Origin: CAVSRC01 sp963732845
GTDB taxonomy: Bacteria > Pseudomonadota > Alphaproteobacteria > Rhizobiales > Kaistiaceae
Assembly: GCA_963732845.1 (NCBI GenBank)
Contig: CAVTBE010000024.1
Span: 112,683-176,682, forward strand
Direction: 5' to 3'
Length of the DNA stretch: 64,000 nt
The position numbers and the translations under genes were made by a program. Under the pieces are notes generated by a model. The model saw only the letters and a program-made list of their open reading frames with translations, was not told the DNA's origin and searched no databases. Shown here piece by piece: positions 57,483 through 64,000 of this stretch; within the stretch, counting starts at the first letter, position 1; every line of letters begins with the position of its first letter.

Positions 57483-57917
57483 TTATAGAGTACCGGAAGT
57501 TCTCTTCCGCTCAGGAGCGGAAGCTGCCTTCCGGTCTAGACCGGAAGTTTTCTTCCGGTCTTGACGGACGAATCCCGGCGGCTTCAGGTCCAGCTCATAG
57601 ATGTTCGTCTTTCCCTGCCCCCGCCGTTTGATATGGAGAAGGCCGTTCGCCTCAAGTGCCTTGAGGTTCGTGCGCACGCTGCGGTCGGAAAGGCCGAGGT
57701 CTTCGGCGAGGCGCTGCTGGCCGGGAAAACAAAAGTCGTTTTGCCACGCGTAGCTGAGCAGCATGGCGAAGGCCATCTTGTCGCCTGAGCTGGCCGCCTC
57801 GACTTGCTGCATCGTGAGAATATTCTGACGTACCTGCCGACGGTGACCAGCCAGTTCATCCTTCTGGTTCACAGTGGCGAAATCCGCCCGGAAACGGATC
57901 TTGCGGCAATTAAACAT
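57483..57917 (-). CDS. Winged-helix (HTH_36-like) DNA-binding protein of a mobile element
   Basis: A 144-residue protein. The centre (FAMLLSYAWQNDFCFPGQQR and LAEDLGLSDRSVRTNLKALE) is a winged helix like those of plasmid replication initiators and phage-type regulators. The C-terminal 24 residues are three 8-residue units (DRKKTSG, DRKAASA, ERKRTSG), encoded by palindromic DNA repeats. It may bind those repeats and control itself or replication of the element. ATG 57917 gives the longest frame; M36 is a possible alternative. Confidence 0.7.
   Translation of the reverse strand: MFNCRKIRFRADFATVNQKDELAGHRRQVRQNILTMQQVEAASSGDKMAFAMLLSYAWQNDFCFPGQQRLAEDLGLSDRSVRTNLKALEANGLLHIKRRGQGKTNIYELDLKPPGFVRQDRKKTSGLDRKAASAPERKRTSGTL
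57492..57563. repeat. Three tandem 24-bp repeats, each a CGGAAG/CTTCCG palindrome
   Basis: Units at 57492-57515, 57516-57539 and 57540-57563 all contain CGGAAG-4 bases-CTTCCG. The unit length of eight codons keeps the overlying gene in frame. They look like iterons or operators placed inside the 3' end of a DNA-binding protein gene. Confidence 0.9.
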
Positions 57918-57985
57918 CGGATTGGAGCGGTCTACACCATCAACGAGGTAACTCCTACGCAGTCAACCGTCGAAAGGACAACACT

Positions 57986-58363
57986 ATGACGGCTGCCGAT
58001 TTGATCACTGTGGGGCTTTCGGACGCCGCCAATGCGAAGCTCGACTACCTTCGGGAACAAGGATACTTCGCGGAAAAGATCGATGGCTACCGATTTGCCG
58101 TTGGATTGGCATTGGCGCAGGGCGTTATACCGCCGGAAATATCCAGGCAAGTCACTTTTCTCAATGTCGGCTCGCTTGATCCTGATCAGACCCTACGCCG
58201 CGCGGTCGAGGCGCTCATGCCCGATCAAGTCGCGGAGACGACAGTCTATCGGTTGGTCGAGAGGCTCGCGGATTGGGGCGTCAACGATCTCCATGCGCAA
58301 GCGCAGCGTGGCGACATCGACTTCGCTGGGATCTTTGACCAGTTAGCCCAGAAAGCAGGTTAG
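57986..58363 (+). CDS. Unknown 125-residue protein, first gene of a two-gene unit
   Basis: I do not recognise a named family. The first half (ITVGLSDAANAKLDYLREQG and DGYRFAVGLALAQGV) has the rhythm of a short beta strand plus helices seen in small ribbon-helix-helix or DndE-like DNA-associated proteins; the second half is helical. Its stop is 5 bases before the GTG of the large RNA-polymerase-like gene, so the two are probably translated from one message. It diverges from the winged-helix gene at 57,917. Confidence 0.65.
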   Translation: MTAADLITVGLSDAANAKLDYLREQGYFAEKIDGYRFAVGLALAQGVIPPEISRQVTFLNVGSLDPDQTLRRAVEALMPDQVAETTVYRLVERLADWGVNDLHAQAQRGDIDFAGIFDQLAQKAG

Positions 58364-58368
58364 TTGCG

Positions 58369-60844
58369 GTGCCCACTCTGATTCGGGCCTTTCTGATGCT
58401 TCGAACTGGTGATGCTGAATGGAGCGTTACTGTTCACCGAGATCTGGAGGGATTGCTTGCGGCTTGGAAAGCGCGGCCGCATCCGGAGACGGCGACGGGA
58501 GTGATTCACGTTGGATTTGATCGACCTCCGTCTATGGAATTTGACCCATTGGCTCGAGGTTATCCAGGCCGAGCGTTGGTTACGGCCGCAGCGGCATTCG
58601 CGCTGCCATCGGACTTTCGCGTGTCAAAAACTCAGGTGGGGCAAGTACGGTCGCTGCCGGTGTATGTGGGCGCCCGAGGATGGGGCTACATTATCGACAC
58701 AACTGATGACGGGACAATTCCATTACCTGAGACCGCTGCCCCCGAGCGAGTAGTCGAAGGGTGGTTAGCAACGTTTCGTGAAAGAGCGCCGGACGCGGCA
58801 GAACAACTGCGGAGCGCTAACATTTGGAATGACACGGATTACATCGCGCGTGAAGCGCATCTACCCACTCAATTTCGCCATCAAGCCGGCCTGCATCGGC
58901 TTAACTTTCTTATTGGCACGGACCGAGACGATCCGTGCGCTTTTTGCACGGGCGGCACCACCTTGGCTCTCCGAGCGAGCGTTCGAAACGATGAATTTGA
59001 CGGTCAGGGTAGCAAATGTCTTCGTCAATATGGGAATAACGAAGGTTGGCGACTTGGCCGAGCACACCCTGGACCAACTTCTCCACACACCGAATTTCGG
59101 CAGGAAATCGGTAGGCGACCTTATGGAGTCCTTGGGATCTGCACTTACAGAAGGTCCATTTAGCGTCGACGCCAAGATCGACGATGCCTCCGAAGTTTCC
59201 CTTTTGGTAAGCGTTCGCAGGTCGTTGCTCAAGTACAGTGACAGAGAGAGGGATATTGTTCAACGCCGGATGGGACTGAACGATTTCGCGCAGACATTGA
59301 ACCAGATTGCAGAAGACTACGGAATTACTCGTGAGCGAGTGCGCCAAATCGAGGCCAACGTCGTCAAACGCCTTCGGCGTGAAGAGTATTGGGATGATCT
59401 GCTTACTCAAAAACTCTCGTCTCTGCTTTATAGTCGAGAATTTCCTCTCCCGGCGCTTGGGGTAGAAGCGGTGGACCCATGGTTTATGGGCATCGCGCAA
59501 TTTTTGAGTGCGCTCCGGTACTTGCTGGAAAACATCTGTGAGGGGCGAGCGAATTTAGTGTCAATAGATGGTATCGACTATTTTGCTTTTCTTGAACAAG
59601 ATGGATGGGAGGCAACGCTGACAGAGGCGCGTTGTCTATTGGAGTCGGGAGTCGGAAAGGGTTGGTCGGAAGTCCATTGCCACTCAATTATTGAAGGATT
59701 GCTGCCGGAAAATTCACGGGAGTTTCGAAGTATACTGTGGGACAAGGCGTGTGCTCTTTGCCATTTTGCCGACGATGGTCAGGGGAGCAGGTTTTTAGTC
59801 TCCTATGGACGTGGCGTTGAGCATGTTGTTGAAGCCGTGCTCCGGGAATCTGATCGCCCGCTTCATTTCTCGGAGATTGCGCAGATGGCTAGTGCGCGTA
59901 CTGGGAAAGAAGTTGATCCGCGGCGAGCACATAACGCTGCGGCGACAGTCGGGCTTCTTATGGGGCGGGGGATCTACGGCGCCGACCGGCATATTTCCCT
60001 AGATCCAGGATCACTGCGTGTGCTGGGAGAGGAAGCAGAAGAGATTGTTGCTGATGGCTCAACGGGCCGCCAATGGCATGCGTCTGAAATCCTCGCGGCG
60101 CTCGTTGAACGTGGTTCTGGCCTCACGTCTTCCGCTGACAAGTACATCGTTGACATAGCCCTGCAGCGATCGGGTGGATTGCAACGTCTAGGCCGAATGA
60201 TGTGGACGGCGGGTGTTTACGGAACTGAGCAGCACGCATTGCGCATTGATGTGCGCCAGGCGGTCATTTCATTGCTCCAGCAAGCTGAAAAGCCGTTGCG
60301 CGCTGGCGAAATCCGCCAGCGCTTGGTCGCGATCCGCGGTGTAGACGAGCACTTCCAGATCATCGCCGCCGATCCGCTGATTAGGATCGGCACAGGATTG
60401 TGGGGTCTCAATGACCGCGACATATCGCTCAAGCGAAAGTATCAACCTAGACTGCTAGATGAATTCGCGCGGCTGCTGAAGGGCAAGGGGTCCGCAATTC
60501 ACATCACAGAAGTCGCTTCTGGCTTGAACTCCATGGAGGGGATTTCGGCCGAGGCGATATTCAGTTTGTGTGCAGCTGATGCGCGGATGCGCGTCAACCA
60601 AGCGCAGTACCTCTACTTGCAAGAATGGGGTGGTCCCCGTCGCGAAAGCATAAGTGAAGCCGTGGATGCGGTTCTGTCGACCGCTAGCGGGCCATTGGCG
60701 TTTGACGAAATCGTCAGCATCGTTGAACGTCGGACGGGTCGGCCATGCGAACGTGCGGCGATTGCTGGTTGCCTTCGGGCCCTTGACGCTTCGCTAGACC
60801 GCAATTGGGCAGATGGTCGTTGGGCGTTCCGGATGATCGGGTAG
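58369..60844 (+). CDS. Large protein with RNAP alpha-CTD-like, sigma region 4-like and HARE-HTH-like domains (one frameshift near 58,900)
   Basis: As read, a first frame (58,369 to 59,163) and a second (58,778 to 60,844) overlap; the first is protein-like only to about 58,900 and the second only after about 58,915, so I read one gene of about 825 residues with one extra base. Residues to about 177 are unknown (WSVTVHRDLEGLLAAWKARP). Bases 58,976-59,138 encode an alpha-CTD-like helix-hairpin-helix (VRVANVFVNMGITKVGDLAE and LLHTPNFGRKSVGDL). Bases 59,225-59,387 encode a sigma region 4-like helix-turn-helix (YSDRERDIVQRRMGL and YGITRERVRQIEANVVKRLR). Three or four winged helices resembling HARE-HTH follow (AVLRESDRPLHFSEIAQMA; ISLLQQAEKPLRAGEIRQRL; DAVLSTASGPLAFDEIVSIV). 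No catalytic domain is visible. Confidence 0.78.
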
Positions 60845-61010
60845 CACCCGACGAGATGTTGCCAGCAACCGATGCTGAGCAAGCCAATCATTCCTCCAAG
60901 GGCGATCGAGATCGAGGTACCGCGTGATCAACGCCGCCTCGTCGGTCGGGAAGTGGCCGCGGGCGCGTACCGCCCGAGGGCGCGAGCAAGTTAATCGCAT
61001 CTGCTCTTCA

Positions 61011-61285
61011 TCAACCCGACGTGTCTGTGGACCGCTGACATGAAGAAGGCCCGGTCATTCGCGTGAAAGACAACGAGGCCCCGCCGACAATCCGGCGGGG
61101 CTTGTTCATGTCGAGCAGTCCATCGCGCTTGAGCTGGCGGGCGACCATTAGGCAGACGCTCATCTCGGAAGGGTAGGGGCCACGCCATTCGTCGTCGCCG
61201 CAGGTCTTCGCGAAATACCAACCTTTGGCATCCGCCTCGACGGTGTAGGCGCCGAGTCATAGATGCGTTTGCGATTCTCCAGCAT
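61011..61285 (-). CDS. Small mobile-element protein (one frameshift near 61,255)
   Basis: From ATG 61285 the frame reads MLENRKRIYD and then leaves the family; restoring one missing base near 61,255 gives LGAYTVEADAKGWYFAKTCG and DDEWRGPYPSEMSVCLMVAR, about 91 residues in all. The wording is typical of small genes on alphaproteobacterial plasmids and integrative elements, with no known function. Its ATG overlaps the stop of the DUF3768 gene (TGATG). Confidence 0.55.
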
Positions 61286-61749
61286 CAGTAATCCTCCGCC
61301 AGCATGATGGTGAGGACGCGGGCGGTTTTTGTCGGGTCGGACGGGTCTTCCGAGCCGAACTCCATGGTGGGGTCATACAAATCCACCTTCCAAAAGAACT
61401 TCCGACCGCACAGATCGAAGCTGCCGAAGTCGTGCTCGCCGTGCGGATCGTTGTCCGGCGTGAAGTGATCGAAGCGTACGACCTCAAGCAGGGCGTTCGC
61501 ACGAACCATCTCCGGGAGTGCGGCGACGCTCGCCGTCATGACGACCTTGCCGCCGGTGAACGTCTTTCGGAACGCGTCGTTGAGCGCCCGGATTCGTTCC
61601 ACCGACGGCGGCACGATGTCGTCGCTCTTATACGGCGAGATGTGGCGTGCACCGCATCGCGGGCAGTCGTCATCGCATGTCGCCGACCAGTCGTCGGTCC
61701 ACTCGTGGCCACAGCGCACACAGCGGTAGTAGTTGCGAAACAACGACAT
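61285..61749 (-). CDS. DUF3768 protein with N-terminal zinc ribbon
   Basis: A 154-residue protein. An N-terminal zinc ribbon (CVRCGHEW, then CPRCGARH) precedes DUF3768, shown by RALNDAFRKTFTGGKVVMTA, DNDPHGEHDFGSF and YDPTMEFGSEDPSDP. DUF3768 is common on Rhizobiales plasmids and genomic islands and its activity is not known. The zinc ribbon suggests contact with nucleic acid. ATG 61749 (MSLFRNYYRC) is chosen. Confidence 0.87.
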   Translation of the reverse strand: MSLFRNYYRCVRCGHEWTDDWSATCDDDCPRCGARHISPYKSDDIVPPSVERIRALNDAFRKTFTGGKVVMTASVAALPEMVRANALLEVVRFDHFTPDNDPHGEHDFGSFDLCGRKFFWKVDLYDPTMEFGSEDPSDPTKTARVLTIMLAEDY

Positions 61750-61831
61750 GTACTCCTCCGTGCTACCGGCACCCGACGATTCAGGTGACGGAGTGCACGG
61801 AGGAGGTCTGGCTTTATTGTACCGAACAAAA

Positions 61832-61855
61832 AAAGGCGCCCAAAAGGGCGCCTTT
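61832..61855 (-). terminator. Rho-independent terminator
   Basis: AAAGGCGCCC and GGGCGCCTTT, ten perfect pairs around AAAA, followed on the minus strand by a T run. It lies 26 bases past the stop of the gene at 61,881-62,384. Confidence 0.88.
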
Positions 61856-61880
61856 GCGCTGTCATGAAGAGGGTCTGCGA

Positions 61881-62384
61881 TCACCACAGCGACCATAGGA
61901 GCGCGATCTCGGGATCACGAAGATAGGCCTCAACGAAGCCGCGCTGATCGACTACGAAGCGCTTGTGGCGCTGGTAGAACAGCCGCTGTCCGATCACCTC
62001 GGCGGTCAGAATGGCACACCATCGTTTGGTTTCGACGACGTCGCCAAACGCAGCGACCAAATGATGACATTGGGCCTCGCAGACGGCCGTTTCGCCGGCG
62101 ACACTGAAGTTCTGGCGCTCGCGGTAGTGAGTGAGATCATGCCAGGCGCGAAAAGCGTGATTGACCGCAGGGTCGACATAGATCGTGTTCTCCGATCCGC
62201 CGGCGTAGACCACCAGGCGCTTGCCGGCGTCGAGATGGGCTTTCAGTTCGTCAAATGTCGCCGGGGCATCATCGGCGACATCGAAGCCATCGGGCAGAAG
62301 CCTGGTAGCGATGGTGAGGATGGCCTGGTTGAGGCCCGCATCGAGTGGAATGGCATGTTGGTCGGTTTGAATTGTTTGCAGCAT
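61881..62384 (-). CDS. Unknown mobile-element protein with His-rich motif
   Basis: A 167-residue soluble protein. FRAWHDLTHYRERQNFSVAGE in its centre has two histidines and acids in a helix, and ECQCHH-like AQCHHLVAAFGD follows; together they might bind a metal, but this is a guess. Similar proteins occur in phage- and plasmid-like regions of alphaproteobacteria. ATG 62384 is placed just after AGAGGA. Confidence 0.65.
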   Translation of the reverse strand: MLQTIQTDQHAIPLDAGLNQAILTIATRLLPDGFDVADDAPATFDELKAHLDAGKRLVVYAGGSENTIYVDPAVNHAFRAWHDLTHYRERQNFSVAGETAVCEAQCHHLVAAFGDVVETKRWCAILTAEVIGQRLFYQRHKRFVVDQRGFVEAYLRDPEIALLWSLW

Positions 62385-62388
62385 GGAA

Positions 62389-62412
62389 CGATCCTCTGGT
62401 TGGAGAGGATCG
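62389..62412. promoter_or_regulatory. 9-bp inverted repeat over the ribosome site of the 62,384 gene
   Basis: CGATCCTCT and AGAGGATCG flank a 6-base spacer directly upstream of the start. Because the arm contains the AGAGGA ribosome site, it may serve as an operator or sequester translation. Confidence 0.6.
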
Positions 62413-62550
62413 CCACATTCCACAAGCAACAGAGGCTGTAACCGTGAGCTATACGTAACTATGTGCACGCGTGACGGCCAATGTATTTGTATGCGAAGAA
62501 TTCAAATGATTGTGACTTGAAGGAGCAAGCGGCGAAGACTACTAGGCCGC

Positions 62551-63051
62551 ATGACTTACACCGTCATCAAGACCATCAAGGGCCGTCGCTACGTCTATGA
62601 GCAGAGGACGTGGCGGGAGGGAAAACGCGTGCGCACCGAGAGCCGGTATCTCGGGCCGGCGGACGGCGGGCAGCGGCCGAAAGGGCTGATCCGCAAAGTG
62701 GCCGACCTCGTTGCTGCGAACACACTCACTGCCGAGGAGCGGGGTGCGCTGGCGGCCGAGCGTTTCGGTCGGGAGATGGAAGCCCAGCAGAGAGCCACCT
62801 TCGGTGAGACGGCCGCAGAACGAGCTGAACGTGTACGGCAGGAAGTCCTGGACGATCTCCACGACCGATATGGACTCAAACTGGGGCCATCGACCCCCAC
62901 GCCGATCGACAAGGCGCCAGTAGCGGTTGGTCGCGCCAAAGAAAACCCCTCCGAGCGATCGGAGGGGAAGGGGGGCGCTGCCGCGGTATCGGCCGCAGAG
63001 ACAACTTCAGACGCAACAACCAGCGACATGGCGGCACACAGTTCAGAATAG
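62551..63051 (+). CDS. Unknown charged protein of the element
   Basis: A 166-residue protein. The start TYTVIKTIKGRRYVYEQRTW and RTESRYLGPADGG form a small basic beta-rich domain often seen at the N-terminus of mobile-element proteins and transposase-associated proteins. A helical Arg/Glu/Ala region and a Ser/Thr/Ala-rich tail follow. No function is known. Its end overlaps the end of the convergent primase gene by 9 bases. Confidence 0.65.
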   Translation: MTYTVIKTIKGRRYVYEQRTWREGKRVRTESRYLGPADGGQRPKGLIRKVADLVAANTLTAEERGALAAERFGREMEAQQRATFGETAAERAERVRQEVLDDLHDRYGLKLGPSTPTPIDKAPVAVGRAKENPSERSEGKGGAAAVSAAETTSDATTSDMAAHSSE

Positions 63052-63838
63052 CTGGACCGTCTCGCATTTCTTCTCGTCCATCAGGGCCGCCAGCATTTCC
63101 AGCTGAAGGGCGGTGATGTCCGCGGTGAGGAAGGCGACGACATTGTCGATGCCACTCTCATGCGCGACCAGGACCTGTAGACGGATCGCGAACGAGGTAG
63201 AGCTCGCCGCCAGCGGCCCGATCGGCGTTGTAGATGATGCTGGCCGGCTCGAACCCGTTGGGGAAGGTAAGCGTGGGGCTTTCGCCGTTCACCGCCCGGC
63301 CGCAATAGGCGAGGAGCTCGCCGTCGCGGCCATGGATCGGGATCGCCAGCCGGCCGCGCATGATGCCTTTCGGGGCATAGCCGGCGCCGAACTGCTCCAG
63401 CGTCTCCGGAGAGATGCCGAGGGCCTGAACCGCCTCGTGCCTGGCCTGGAGATAGGGAAGGGGTTGCAGAGCCCGGCCCTGTACCTTTTGTGCCGTCTGA
63501 GGCTGGGGGGAACTGTTCCCAGGAACAGTACGGTTCCGAGGAACAGTTACAGTTCCCGGAGCAAAGGTCGCGGCAATGAGAGCCGCCGCATCCTTGAGCG
63601 GGATGTCCTTCACCTTGGACACCAGCGTGATGGCATCACCGCCGCCACACCCGGAAAAGCAGTAGAACAGACCCTTGGCGGGCGTGACGACGAACTCGCG
63701 GTCGCTGTCGCCGTGATGTATCGGACAGCGGCCACGAAGCTGGTCGCCGTGCTTCTTCAGTTGCAGGTTCAGCATGCCGACGACTTGCTCGATCGATACC
63801 TGGTCCTTCAGTTGCTTGAAGTCGACGAAAGACGACAT
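63043..63838 (-). CDS. CHC2 zinc-finger/Toprim primase-like protein (one frameshift near 63,178)
   Basis: A DnaG-like fragment without a helicase-binding domain. The N-terminal zinc finger is GRCPIHHG and FYCFSGCGGGDAI (CxxH...CxxxxC). A Toprim_N region follows (LEQFGAGYAPKGIMRGRLAI, then YCGRAVNGESP). The frame breaks at RDPS; removing one T near 63,178 gives LQVLVAHESGIDNVVAFLTA, the Toprim core, and an end at 63,043. About 264 residues, the short form carried by plasmids and integrative elements. A DNA repeat lies inside the gene between the two domains. Confidence 0.85.
63509..63556. repeat. Palindromic GTTCC/GGAAC repeats inside the primase gene
   Basis: Two units, GTTCCCAGGAACAGTACG and GTTCCGAGGAACAGTTACA, and a partial third (GTTCCC) stand in tandem. 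Each holds a GTTCC-n-AGGAAC palindrome. They encode a Val/Pro/Arg/Asn-rich linker. The arrangement parallels the 57,492 repeats, again inside an element gene. Confidence 0.8.
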
Positions 63839-63910
63839 GTGGATAGACCTCCGATGATGAGCTTCCGAGTGAATTATACTTCATACTGGAAGCAACCACT
63901 GGAGGTGTAC

Positions 63911-64000
63911 ATGGCAGAACAGAGACAAGCACGACAACGGACCGACGAAGACCGTCAGCCAATGTTCGTGGTGCGGGCGCCGGACTCGACCAAGCGCGGA
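63911..64000 (+). CDS. Start of a gene cut by the window end
   Basis: ATG 63911 follows GGAGGTGTAC and opens a frame (MAEQRQARQRTDEDRQPMF) that remains open to the last base. Thirty residues are too few to name it. It diverges from the primase-like gene. Confidence 0.55.
   Translation, partial: MAEQRQARQRTDEDRQPMFVVRAPDSTKRG

Noticed and set aside
57492..57563. CRISPR-like array
   Set aside because: Three repeats directly abut with no spacers, lie in a coding frame, and no cas gene is near.
58369..59163. A separate 264-codon gene overlapping the RNA-polymerase-like gene
   Set aside because: Its last 80 codons are a shadow of the next frame; a single gene with one indel explains both pieces better.

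Overview
The window is high-GC chromosomal DNA from an alphaproteobacterium, most likely of the order Hyphomicrobiales (Rhizobiales). The main evidence is a circularly permuted, two-piece tmRNA whose tag reads ANDNYAPVALAA, the fumC / DUF4169 / ribbon-helix-helix cluster close to an alpha-type SspB, two BA14K-family proteins and a DUF3768 protein. Genus and species cannot be read from the sequence.

Layout. 0-7 kb: ClC channel, DMT exporter, a Rieske oxygenase / GntR regulator / reductase set of the vanillate O-demethylase type, and an FAD-linked 2-hydroxyacid dehydrogenase. 7-17.4 kb: an AsmA-like protein with a very long Ala-rich tail, RHH and DUF4169 small proteins, fumarase, cytochrome b, a PepSY protein, SspB and tmRNA. 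17.7-25 kb: Bcr/CflA exporter, thyA-GNAT-folA, hflK-hflC-degP, then a repeat-filled gap holding a decayed copy of the degP 3' end. 25-31.4 kb: AhpD-like protein, GNAT, DUF1015, an adenylate cyclase/TolB/TPR protein, a broken membrane protein and TrpB2. 31.5-44 kb: miaA, then branched-chain amino acid synthesis (leader peptide and attenuator, ilvB, threonine dehydratase, ilvN, a LysE exporter), a possible caspase/CHAT-fold orphan, a LuxR/LuxI quorum-sensing pair, ilvC and an Na+/H+ antiporter. 44-57.2 kb: BA14K proteins, PhzF, an epimerase with a divergent XRE regulator, leuA with its own Leu-rich leader, a periplasmic binding protein plus GGDEF-EAL protein, and a badly damaged esterase-like gene and MscS channel gene before a Crp/Fnr regulator.

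At 57,272 a tRNA-Lys(CTT) gene with encoded CCA marks a sharp change. From about 57.35 kb to the end of the window the content is accessory: a winged-helix protein whose 3' end is three palindromic 24-bp repeats, a two-gene unit whose large product joins an RNA polymerase alpha-CTD-like domain, a sigma region 4-like domain and several HARE-HTH-like winged helices, DUF3768 and other small mobile-element genes, and a CHC2/Toprim primase-like gene with another in-gene palindromic repeat. This looks like one end of an integrated element in tRNA-Lys; no integrase is inside the window. The two-gene unit at 58.0-60.8 kb is the best candidate for an undescribed system.

A technical point affects many entries: at least twelve genes carry one or more single-base frameshifts, including housekeeping genes such as ilvB. 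In most single-hit cases one extra base restores a normal protein. Sequence or assembly error is the simplest reading, so genes marked as frameshifted may be intact in the organism.
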